In this document: in pieces, positions 1 to 6,700 of the stretch
How positions within the stretch are numbered: position 1 is the first letter of the stretch
Layout: the number at the start of each line of letters is the position of its first letter
DNA from: DATBDM01 sp036269915
GTDB lineage: Bacteria; Actinomycetota; Thermoleophilia; Solirubrobacterales; Solirubrobacteraceae
Length of the DNA: 31,166 bases
Direction: 5' to 3'
Assembly (NCBI GenBank): GCA_036269915.1
Contig: DATBDM010000180.1
Location: 1 to 31,166, forward strand
Made by a program: the position numbers and the translations under genes
The notes under the pieces: generated by a model
Database searches by the model: none
What the model was told of the DNA's origin: nothing
Seen by the model: the letters and a program-made list of their open reading frames with translations, nothing else

Positions 1-615
1 TCGATCCAGGCCGACGGCGGCGCCGAGCCGGCGCCCCCGTTCGCCCCGCAGACCCTGGTCGAGGGTCGCGAGTCCAACCAGTCGCATCTGCGCATGAGCT
101 ACCGCCCGTCGATCGACCCCACGGACGTCCGCCAGCGCGCCGCGCTCACCGTCTACTCGACGCTGCTCGGCGGCTCCATGGGCTCGCGCCTGTTCGACGA
201 GATCCGCGAGCAGCGCGGCCTGGCCTACTCGGTCTACTCGGTCGACCACGCCTTCGCCGACGTGCCGATCCTGCAGCTCTCCGCCGGCCTCGACTCGACC
301 AAGACCATCGAGGCCTTCGGGCGCATGGGCGAGATCGTCGCCGAGCTGCGCGCGGAGGGACCGACGCAGGACGAGTTCGAGCGCGCCCGCGCGTACGCCG
401 CCGGCCGCCGCGTGCTGGCCTTCGAGAACACGAACGCGGTCGCGCGCTTCGCCGCATCGCAGACGGTGGTCTTCGGGCAGTCGGTCGACCCCGACGACGC
501 GATCGCCGTGCTCGACGAGGTCACGTTCGACCAGGTCCGGGAGATCGCGACGGGGATCTCCGAGGAGCTGGCCGTCGCCGTCGTCGGCCCGCACGAGGCG
601 GGCGACTTCAGCTAG
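1..615 (+). CDS. M16 family zinc metallopeptidase-like protein, C-terminal part (5' end outside window)
   Basis: The reading frame is open from base 1 and ends at TAG 613-615, so about 204 C-terminal residues of a protein normally near 420-450 residues are visible. The segment with SRLFDEIREQRGLAYSVYS is the hallmark of the M16 C-terminal domain (PF05193), which helps form the closed peptide chamber of pitrilysin and processing-peptidase-like enzymes. The zinc site (HxxEH) belongs to the N-terminal half and is outside the window, so whether the protein is catalytic cannot be judged. In bacteria such genes often follow pnp or dapB; the upstream neighbour is not visible. The stop overlaps the stop of the convergent minus-strand gene by 4 bp. 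Confidence 0.85.
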   Translation, partial: SIQADGGAEPAPPFAPQTLVEGRESNQSHLRMSYRPSIDPTDVRQRAALTVYSTLLGGSMGSRLFDEIREQRGLAYSVYSVDHAFADVPILQLSAGLDSTKTIEAFGRMGEIVAELRAEGPTQDEFERARAYAAGRRVLAFENTNAVARFAASQTVVFGQSVDPDDAIAVLDEVTFDQVREIATGISEELAVAVVGPHEAGDFS

Positions 616-1703
616 CCCAGCCGCTTGGCGAGCGCCTCGAGCTCGCCGGGCGCCATCCGCTCCAGGTCGACGCCGAACGCGTCCCGCGCCGCCTCGGCCG
701 CGCGCGGGGTGAGCACGATCGTGCCGTCGTCCTCGACGCGCTCGACGCCGTCCCAGGCCGCCGCGCGCGCGTTGAGCGCGATCGCCTCCGGCTCGGGGAT
801 CGACGGCGGCAGGTCGAGCTCGATCCCCGCGCGGGAGAGCCGCACCGGGTAGCCGCCCGGGCGTCCGGCGGGAGCGGGGACGTGGCCGGCGACCGGCGCG
901 TCGGAGAGCAGGCCCTCGACGACCGCGACGGCGGCCGCCGCGGTCAGACCCTGGGCGTCGCGGCCCTCCAGCGTCGGGTAGGGCTCGGCGAACATCGCCT
1001 CCACGGTGCCGGGATCGAGCGGCTTGCCGCGCACCAGCACCTCGGCCGCCCACGGCGGGCGGCCGCCGACCGCCGAGCCCATGCGCTCGAACACTCCCAG
1101 CGCCGAGCGCTCCGCGGCGTGGTGCAGCACGAGCCGCACCTCCACGTCCTCGCGCGCGGCGCCGGTCCGCGCGGCGGCGCCGGCGGCCAGCTTGGCTGCG
1201 ACCTCCGCGACGTTGCCCGCGCCCGCGTCGGGCGCCAGCCCCGACGGCGCGAGCACCGGCCCGACGACGTCGGGGAACGGCAGCGAGACCACCGGCGCGG
1301 CGATCCCCGACGCGGCGCGGGCGCGCATCAGCGAGGCGACGAGCGGGACGAGCAGCGGCAGCCAGACGGCGTACGGCAGCCCCGTCGGCGTGCCGGAGCG
1401 CCACCAGGTGTAGCCGGAGGCGGCCATCACGATCACGTCCGGCGCGACATGCGCGAGCGTGCCGGCGGCGGCGTCCTCGTCGGTCAGGTCGAGCGGCTCG
1501 TAGGCGACGGCACGCGGGCCGCCGGCGAGCTCGGCGACGAGCGCGCACTGCCCGGCGAGCGCTCGGCCGTGCCGCTCGTCGCGGCTGGCGCCGGTCAGGC
1601 GGCCGAGCCCGGGGCGGCGGGCGAGCGCGTCCATCACGCGGCCGCCGAGGTCGCCGAGGCCGACGACGAGCACCGATGGGAGAGGAGCGTCCACATGACG
1701 CAT
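612..1703 (-). CDS. NAD(P)-binding Rossmann-fold protein of unknown function
   Basis: This encodes 363 residues. The N-terminus reads PSVLVVGLGDLGGRVMDALA, a beta-alpha-beta dinucleotide-binding turn with a GxGxxG-like glycine pattern, followed by an acidic and hydrophobic alternation typical of a Rossmann domain. The middle and C-terminus (about residues 120-363) match no catalytic motif I recognise. It could be a saccharopine-dehydrogenase-like or TrkA-like oxidoreductase, but the substrate is unknown. I chose ATG at 1703 because the Rossmann strand begins about ten residues later; longer in-frame starts reach into the divergent gene and add Arg-rich, unlikely sequence. It is divergent from the cyclic-di-GMP gene with only 49 bp between start codons, so the two probably share a promoter region. 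Confidence 0.7.
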   Translation of the reverse strand: MRHVDAPLPSVLVVGLGDLGGRVMDALARRPGLGRLTGASRDERHGRALAGQCALVAELAGGPRAVAYEPLDLTDEDAAAGTLAHVAPDVIVMAASGYTWWRSGTPTGLPYAVWLPLLVPLVASLMRARAASGIAAPVVSLPFPDVVGPVLAPSGLAPDAGAGNVAEVAAKLAAGAAARTGAAREDVEVRLVLHHAAERSALGVFERMGSAVGGRPPWAAEVLVRGKPLDPGTVEAMFAEPYPTLEGRDAQGLTAAAAVAVVEGLLSDAPVAGHVPAPAGRPGGYPVRLSRAGIELDLPPSIPEPEAIALNARAAAWDGVERVEDDGTIVLTPRAAEAARDAFGVDLERMAPGELEALAKRLG

Positions 1704-1752
1704 TGTGACCATGCGGCTGTCGTCACAAGGTCCACGTGCCGATATCCGGCGT

Positions 1753-3336
1753 ATGGCCATCCGGTCGGCTGCCGCGCGCCTGCGCGCCGCGCTCGCGCGC
1801 GGTCGTGAGCCCGTTGCCGGCGAGCGCGACGAGCTGATCCATACGCGCCGCATCCTCGACGCGATCGAGGAGTACGTCTACGTCGGCGAGATCCTGCCCG
1901 GAGACGGCTATCGCGTGCTCTTCCAGGGGCCGTGCCGGGCACGCTTCCTGGCGCTCGAGCCCGAGGCCGCTCGGACCGCCGTCTGGGCCGACTACGTCCA
2001 CCCCGACGATCGCGAGGTGTTCGCCGCGATCCACGACCAGGCGGTCGCGACGGGGACGCTCGACGGGCAGTACCGGATCATCGGCGCCGACGGGGTCACG
2101 CGCTGGGTGCGCGACCGCGGGCGGATCCGCCGCGAGGGCGGGCGCACCTTCCTCGACGGCTCGGTCCTCGACGTCACCCTGGTCCACACGGTCCAGGAGC
2201 AGCTGCTGGCCACCAACGCGGCGCTGGAGGCCGCCCGCGCCGAGGCCGACCGGCTGGGCCGGATCGATCCGCTCACCGGCGTCGCCAACCGCCGCGTGCT
2301 GCCCGAGCTGCTCGACCGCCGGCTCGCCGGCGGCGACCAGGCGCTGGGCGTGCTGCTGCTCGACATCGACCGCTTCAAGCGCATCAACGACGGCCTCGGC
2401 CATGCGGCCGGCGACGTCGTGCTCGTCGAGGTCGCCCGTCGCATCCGCGCGACGATCCGCGAGCAGGACGCGGTCGCCCGCGTCGGCGGCGAGGAGTTCC
2501 TGGTCCTGCTCGACGGCATGAGCGACGCCGGCGCGCTGCGCGCGCTCGGCGAGCGCATCCGCGTGGCGATCGCCGGCGCGGCGATCTCGTCGCAGGACGC
2601 CTCGATCGTCGTGACCGCCTCGGTCGGCTGCGCGCTGTCCGGCGTCGAGCATCGCTCCGGCGGCAGCCTGCTCGGCGCCGCCGACCGCGCGTTGTACGCC
2701 GCCAAGCGGGCCGGGCGCGACCGCGTCGTGCTGGCGGGCGACCCCGGCGCCGAGCGGGCGCAGGACGGCGACGGACCCGAGCTGGCGCTCGCACTCGCGC
2801 TCGCCGCGACCGCGGACGCGCGGCGCCCCGGCGCCGGCGCGCATGCCGAGGCGGTCGGCGCGCTCGCCGCCGCGCTGGCCGACCGCATCGGCGCGGAGCC
2901 GGCCGTCGCGTGGCGCTGCCGCCTGGCGGGCCTGCTGCACGACACCGGCAAGCTCACGCTGCCCGACGACGCCGATCCGGAGCTCGCGCGCACCCATCCC
3001 GACGCCGGCGCGGCGCTGCTCCAGCGCGTCCCCGAGCTCGAGGCGATCGCCCCCATCGTGCGCCAGCACCACGAGCGCCTGGACGGCAGCGGCTACCCCG
3101 CCGGGCTCGCCCGCGACGCGATCGGCGCGGAGGCCCGCGTCGTCGCGGTGGCCGACGTCTTCACCGCGATGACCTCCGGCCCGGACGCGCTCTCGACCGA
3201 GGCGGCGCTCGACGCGCTGGCCGGCGCAAGCGGCACGCGCTTCGACGGCGCCGTGGTCGCCGCGCTGGAGGACGTCGCGGGGCCTCGCCGCGCCGCGGGC
3301 GCCGTGCCACAATCTGCGGCGCGTGTCCGCACCTGA
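1753..3336 (+). CDS. PAS-GGDEF-HD-GYP cyclic-di-GMP synthesis and hydrolysis protein
   Basis: This 527-residue cytoplasmic signalling protein has three modules. A PAS/PAC sensor fold spans about residues 35-150 (RWVRDRGRI is PAC-like). A GGDEF diguanylate cyclase domain spans about 165-330, with an intact GGEEF active loop at 245-249 and an RxxD inhibitory site (REQD, 236-239) exactly five residues before it. The C-terminus (about 360-520) is an HD-GYP phosphodiesterase: H364, HD at 396-397, THPDAGAALL, and the full HHERLDGSGYP signature at 439-449. All catalytic motifs look intact, so both synthesis and breakdown of cyclic-di-GMP are predicted. No membrane segment is visible, so the PAS domain must sense an internal cue or ligand. 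ATG 1753 is preferred; GTG or upstream starts remain possible. The end overlaps the next gene by 14 bp. Confidence 0.88.
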   Translation: MAIRSAAARLRAALARGREPVAGERDELIHTRRILDAIEEYVYVGEILPGDGYRVLFQGPCRARFLALEPEAARTAVWADYVHPDDREVFAAIHDQAVATGTLDGQYRIIGADGVTRWVRDRGRIRREGGRTFLDGSVLDVTLVHTVQEQLLATNAALEAARAEADRLGRIDPLTGVANRRVLPELLDRRLAGGDQALGVLLLDIDRFKRINDGLGHAAGDVVLVEVARRIRATIREQDAVARVGGEEFLVLLDGMSDAGALRALGERIRVAIAGAAISSQDASIVVTASVGCALSGVEHRSGGSLLGAADRALYAAKRAGRDRVVLAGDPGAERAQDGDGPELALALALAATADARRPGAGAHAEAVGALAAALADRIGAEPAVAWRCRLAGLLHDTGKLTLPDDADPELARTHPDAGAALLQRVPELEAIAPIVRQHHERLDGSGYPAGLARDAIGAEARVVAVADVFTAMTSGPDALSTEAALDALAGASGTRFDGAVVAALEDVAGPRRAAGAVPQSAARVRT

Positions 3337-3682
3337 GCTCAACCACCGCGAGCTCGAGCGCTACGTGCAGCGGGTCGCCGACCGGTGGCCCGTCCAGCGA
3401 GCGCTGCTCGGCGGTGCCCGCGTCGCCGACCTGCGCGGCGCCGGCGCCCAGCGCGAGCGCGGGCCCGAGTACGTCGTCGTGCTCGTCTCCGAGCACTTCG
3501 ACGGCGTGCCGTGGCTCGAGCGCGTCTACGTCGCCGGGTCGCTGTGGGACGCCTACGAGATGGACGCACCCGCCGACGTGCACTGCTACACCCCGGCCGA
3601 GTTCGCCCGTCGGAGCGAGAACCTCGCGGTCGTGCGCGAGGCCGTCGAGCAGGGTCTCGAGCTGCTGCCCGAGCCCGCCTGA
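3323..3682 (+). CDS. small nucleotidyltransferase-fold-like protein, probably non-catalytic
   Basis: This 119-residue protein starts at GTG 3323, overlapping the end of the cyclic-di-GMP gene by 14 bp, which suggests translational coupling. The pattern LLGGARVADL, then a hydrophobic strand (EYVVVLVS), then DVHCYTPAEFARR resembles the core of small DNA polymerase-beta-type nucleotidyltransferases, whose last strand typically precedes a TPEEF helix. The acidic DxD metal ligands expected in the second strand are absent (PEYVVVLV instead), so I infer a non-catalytic or highly diverged member. Family assignment is tentative. It may equally be a lineage-specific hypothetical protein. Confidence 0.5.
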   Translation: MSAPELNHRELERYVQRVADRWPVQRALLGGARVADLRGAGAQRERGPEYVVVLVSEHFDGVPWLERVYVAGSLWDAYEMDAPADVHCYTPAEFARRSENLAVVREAVEQGLELLPEPA

Positions 3683-3736
3683 GCCCAGGTGTCGAACCGA
3701 CCGGTGCGGGGCCGCGTAACCCGGGAGGTGATGGGC

Positions 3737-3766
3737 GTGTCGTCCAGGCGATGGGGAGCCTCGTGA
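3737..3766 (+). CDS. possible 9-residue leader ORF ahead of the sigma factor
   Basis: A perfect Shine-Dalgarno stretch (GGGAGGTGAT, 3723-3732) lies 8 nt before GTG 3737. This opens a frame VSSRRWGAS that ends at TGA 3764-3766. The stop overlaps the sigma factor's GTG start (3763-3765) as GTGA, the classical arrangement for translational coupling. An in-frame ATG at 3731 would be too close to the Shine-Dalgarno. The strong site is not correctly placed for the sigma factor's own GTG 3763 or ATG 3751. Whether the peptide is made is unproven. Confidence 0.35.
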   Translation: MSSRRWGAS

Positions 3767-5016
3767 GCCGTCCGTCTGCCCTGCTCCTGCGCAGCCAGAG
3801 CGACGCGCGGCTGCTCGAGCTCGCCCGCGAGGAGCACGAGCGCGCCTTCGAGGCGATCGTCGAGCGCTACCGCCGCCCGCTGCTGCGCGCCTGCCGTCGC
3901 GTGCTGCCCGAAGCTCGCGCCGAGGATGCCGTCCAGCAGGCGCTCGTCGCCGCGTGGACCGCGCTCGAGCGCGGCTACGAAGTGCGCGAGCTGCGCCCGT
4001 GGCTGTTCCGCATCGCCCACAACACCGCGCTCAACCAGCTGCGCGTCAGCGGGTACGACCACGACGAGCTGCTGGACGGGCTGCGCGGCGGCGCCGCGCT
4101 CGAGGACGAGCTCGAGCGGCGGATCGTCGTGCGCGCGACGCTGGCCGGCGTCGCGGCGCTCCCCGAGCGCCAGCGCCAGGCCCTGCTGCGGATCGCGGTG
4201 GAGGGCCGCGCGCAGGAGGACGTCGCGGCCGAGCTCGGCGTCAGCGAGGGCGCGGTCCGCCAGCTGGTCCACCGCGCGCGCGTGCAGTTGCGTGCCGCCG
4301 CGACCGCGGCGACGCCGATGCCGATCGCCATCTGGATGGCCGATCTCGCCGGCGGCGCGGCGACCGCGGGCGGCGCGGCCGCCACCGCGGTCAAGGCCGG
4401 GGCCGCCGTCGTGCTCGTGACCGGCGCCGCCGCCGGGCCGGTGCTCGTGCACCACGGCTCCCCGCAGGCCGGGCGCCGGGACACTGCGGCGGCGGCGCCG
4501 CCGCGAGCGCGCCCGCACCGCACGAAGGCCGCCGCCACGCCGGCGGTCGCACGCGTGGCCGAGACCGTTCCCGCCGCCGCCACGCCGACAGCGACGGCTG
4601 CTCCGAGCGGCCGCGAGACGGAGCCGGGCGACGACCACTCCGGGCCGTCGGCGCGCTCCGGCACGTCGCGGAGGGTGTCCGGCGGCGCGGACGACGAGCC
4701 GAGCCGGTCCGATGGCGGCCCTGGGCCGTCACCCTCGTCGCGGGCCGACGACGGCGGCGACGACCACCACGGCGGCCGCCGATCCGGCAGCGGCGACGGG
4801 TCCACCGCGCCGGCGACGGTCGTGCCGGTCTCCACGCCCACCGGGGACGACGGCGGCGGCGAGGGCGAGACCGTCGAGGCCGCGGACGACTCCGGCTCCT
4901 CGGACAGCTCGGGCCCCGGCTCCGGTGAAGACCGCACGGTCCTCGCGGCCCCCGACGACGACTCGTCGCACTCCGGCGGCGACGGCGACGACGGCTCCTC
5001 GTCGGGCCCGGACTGA
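3763..5016 (+). CDS. ECF-like sigma-70 family factor with transmembrane segment and acidic low-complexity tail
   Basis: This 417-residue protein has sigma region 2 at about 24-94 (ARAEDAVQQALVAAW, then LRPWLFRIAHNTALNQLR) and region 4 at about 125-178 (LPERQRQALLRIA, then a helix-turn-helix with VAAELGVSEGAVRQLVHRAR). A hydrophobic stretch at about 206-229 (AVKAGAAVVLVTGAAAGPVL) is a good membrane-segment candidate. It is followed by about 185 residues rich in Ala/Pro and then Ser, Asp and Gly, with no recognisable fold. If region 2/4 stays inside, the tail would lie outside the membrane. I chose GTG 3763 because GGGGAG (3753-3758) precedes it; ATG 3751 is the alternative. A weak GAACC-N16-CGTAA match at 3694-3720 could be an ECF-type promoter. 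No separate anti-sigma gene follows; the next gene encodes a secreted protein. Confidence 0.8.
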   Translation: MSRPSALLLRSQSDARLLELAREEHERAFEAIVERYRRPLLRACRRVLPEARAEDAVQQALVAAWTALERGYEVRELRPWLFRIAHNTALNQLRVSGYDHDELLDGLRGGAALEDELERRIVVRATLAGVAALPERQRQALLRIAVEGRAQEDVAAELGVSEGAVRQLVHRARVQLRAAATAATPMPIAIWMADLAGGAATAGGAAATAVKAGAAVVLVTGAAAGPVLVHHGSPQAGRRDTAAAAPPRARPHRTKAAATPAVARVAETVPAAATPTATAAPSGRETEPGDDHSGPSARSGTSRRVSGGADDEPSRSDGGPGPSPSSRADDGGDDHHGGRRSGSGDGSTAPATVVPVSTPTGDDGGGEGETVEAADDSGSSDSSGPGSGEDRTVLAAPDDDSSHSGGDGDDGSSSGPD

Positions 5017-5028
5017 CACGGCGCCGTA

Positions 5029-5050
5029 ACGCGGCGGGCTCCCGCCGTGT
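5029..5050 (+). terminator. hairpin downstream of the sigma factor, possible terminator or attenuator
   Basis: The sequence from 5029 to 5050 forms a 10-bp stem (one G-U pair) around a 2-nt centre, with CGGCGGG and CCCGCCG perfectly complementary. There is no T-run after it. The right arm can instead pair with GACACGGCG at 5015-5023 (9 bp perfect with 5043-5051), so two mutually exclusive folds exist between the sigma gene's stop and the next gene's ribosome-binding site. Confidence 0.35.
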
Positions 5051-5086
5051 CCCACCGACGTGTCATCGACCCACCAGGAGGCCATC

Positions 5087-5704
5087 GTGTCCCGTTTCCG
5101 GCTCGTCGTCGTCGCCCTCGCGACGGTGGCCGCGTCGCTGCTCCTCAGCTCGAGCGCCATGGCGCGCAGCCATGACCGCAACCACGACCGCATCCCCGAT
5201 CGCTGGGAGACGCGTCATCAGCTTTCGCTGCACCACGACCAGGCCCGCCGCGACCAGGACCGCGACGGCCTCACCAACCGCGGTGAGTTCAAGGCCCACC
5301 TGAACCCGCGCGACGCCGACACCGACGGCGACGGGACCGAGGACGGCGACGAGAACGCCGGCACCATCAGCTCGTTCGACGGCACCACGCTCGTGATCGC
5401 GCTGGCCGGCGGCGGCTCGCTGACCGGCACGGTCGACGGCGACACCGAGGTCGAGTGCGACGACCACGGCGACGCCCACTCCTCCGGCGGTCCCGGCAGC
5501 GACCACGGTGACGACGACCAGGGCGACGACAACGACGACCGGGGCGACGACAACGACGAGCACGGCGACGACAACGACGATCAGGGCGATGACGACGAGC
5601 AGTGCGGCGCCGACGCCCTGACCCAGGGCGCGACGGTCGCCGAGGCCGAGCTGCTCGCTCGCCGCGGCACGGCGACCTTCGAGAAGGTCGAGCTCGCGGG
5701 CTAG
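5087..5704 (+). CDS. secreted Asp-rich protein with calcium-binding-type loops and DUF5666-like segment
   Basis: This 205-residue protein starts at GTG 5087, preceded by AGGAGG at 5076-5082. Residues 1-26 form a signal peptide (Arg, long Ala/Leu/Val core, AMA cleavage site). The mature part begins with loops of the EF-hand/thrombospondin type 3 kind: DRNHDRIPDRWE, DQDRDGLTN and DADTDGDGTEDGDE. A strand-rich stretch (GTISSFDGTTLVIALAG to TGTVDGDTEVEC) resembles DUF5666. Two Cys flank an extremely acidic linker of G-D-D-N-D-x repeats, and the end reads TFEKVELAG. I infer an exported cation-binding protein. It lies 70 bp behind the membrane-type sigma factor, whose tail is also acidic and low-complexity, so a functional link is plausible but not shown. 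Confidence 0.7.
   Translation: MSRFRLVVVALATVAASLLLSSSAMARSHDRNHDRIPDRWETRHQLSLHHDQARRDQDRDGLTNRGEFKAHLNPRDADTDGDGTEDGDENAGTISSFDGTTLVIALAGGGSLTGTVDGDTEVECDDHGDAHSSGGPGSDHGDDDQGDDNDDRGDDNDEHGDDNDDQGDDDEQCGADALTQGATVAEAELLARRGTATFEKVELAG
5522..5584 (+). repeat. three tandem 21-bp coding repeats (GDDNDDx)
   Basis: Three consecutive 21-bp units, each encoding Gly-Asp-Asp-Asn-Asp-(Asp/Glu)-(Arg/His/Gln), occupy 5522-5542, 5543-5563 and 5564-5584. Shorter degenerate units flank them on both sides. This is a small minisatellite inside the acidic linker of the secreted protein and could vary in copy number between strains. Confidence 0.75.
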
Positions 5705-5722
5705 TCCATCGCCCGCGCCCGC

Positions 5723-6700
5723 CTAGCCGATCGCGACCATGCGTTCGATCGGCAGGCGGGCGCGCTCGGCGATCGCCTCGGGCACCCTCACCTCGCCGGT
5801 CATCTCGCGCAGCGCGTCACGCAGCTTGGGCAGGGTGATCATCTTCATGAAGCGGCACGAGGCCGCCTCGTTGGCCGCGACGAAGTCCACGTCGGGGCGC
5901 GCCTCGCGCAGCGGGTGCAGCATCCCGACCTCGGTGGCGACGATCGCCGTCGTCCCGGGCGCGGCCGACGCGGCGTAGCCGAGCATGCCGCCCGTGGAGA
6001 GCATGTGGACGCCGTCGCCGGCGACGTCGCCCGCCGCGACGTACTCCATCACCGAGGTCGAGCAGCCGCACTCGGGGTGGATGAGGAAGTCGGCGCCCGG
6101 GTGCGCGTCGCGCATGTCGGCGATGTCGCTCGGGCGGATGCCCGCGTGCACGTGGCACTCGCCGTCCCACACGCGCATCGGCTTGCCGGTCTGCTTCTCG
6201 ACGTAGGCGCCGAGGAACATGTCCGGCCCGAAGAGGATCTCGGTGTCCTCGCCGTGCTCGCGGTAGATGTGCTCGACGACCTGGACCGCGTTGGCCGAGG
6301 TCACGCAGTAGTCGGTCTCCGCCTTGACCTCGGCCGTCGTGTTGACATACATGACGACGATCGCGCCCGGGTGCTGCGCCTTCCACGCGCGCAGCTGCGG
6401 CGCGGTGATCGAGTCGGCGAGCGAGCAGCCGGCGTCGGGATCGGGGATCAGGACGGTCTTGCCGGGCGAGAGGATCGACGCCGTCTCGGCCATGAAGTGC
6501 ACGCCGCAGAAGGCGATCACGGCGGCGTCGGTGGCCGCGGCCTGCTGGGAGAGGCCGAGCGAGTCGCCGACGTAGTCGGCCACCTCCTGGACCTCCGGCA
6601 GCTGGTAGTTGTGCGCGAGGATCACGGCGCCGCGCTCTGCGGCGAGCGCGCGCACCTCGTCCTGGAGGGCGGGGATGTTGTCGAGCGTGAGGAGAGTCAT
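5723..6700 (-). CDS. nadA: quinolinate synthase NadA
   Basis: This 325-residue cytoplasmic iron-sulfur enzyme condenses iminoaspartate with dihydroxyacetone phosphate to quinolinate, the second step of de novo NAD synthesis. Family motifs are clear: ILAHNYQLPEVQEVADYVGDS near the start, FCGVHFMAE (C65), GECHVHAGI (C182), HPECGCSTSVMEY (C211) and ASCRFMKMITL (C282). The spacing of C65, C182 and C282 matches the 4Fe-4S ligands described for the Bacillus-type enzyme, by comparison from memory. The ATG start overlaps the nadC stop as ATGA (6697-6700), so the two are translationally coupled. No nadB (aspartate oxidase) gene is adjacent within this window. The stop lies 18 bp from the convergent secreted-protein gene. 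Confidence 0.95.
   Translation of the reverse strand: MTLLTLDNIPALQDEVRALAAERGAVILAHNYQLPEVQEVADYVGDSLGLSQQAAATDAAVIAFCGVHFMAETASILSPGKTVLIPDPDAGCSLADSITAPQLRAWKAQHPGAIVVMYVNTTAEVKAETDYCVTSANAVQVVEHIYREHGEDTEILFGPDMFLGAYVEKQTGKPMRVWDGECHVHAGIRPSDIADMRDAHPGADFLIHPECGCSTSVMEYVAAGDVAGDGVHMLSTGGMLGYAASAAPGTTAIVATEVGMLHPLREARPDVDFVAANEAASCRFMKMITLPKLRDALREMTGEVRVPEAIAERARLPIERMVAIG

Noticed and set aside
882..1808. Long open frames antisense to real genes, such as this one and those at 11386-12999, 17456-18847 and 28374-29513.
   Set aside because: They mirror conserved genes, are built of Arg/Ala/Gly/Pro or His-rich sequence and carry no domain motif; they are expected from high GC content.
3694..3720. 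GAACC-N16-CGTAA as an ECF autoregulatory promoter for the sigma factor.
   Set aside because: The motif is short, lacks the leading G of typical GGAAC, and a similar CGTAAC at 5025-5030 has no matching -35; kept only as a remark.
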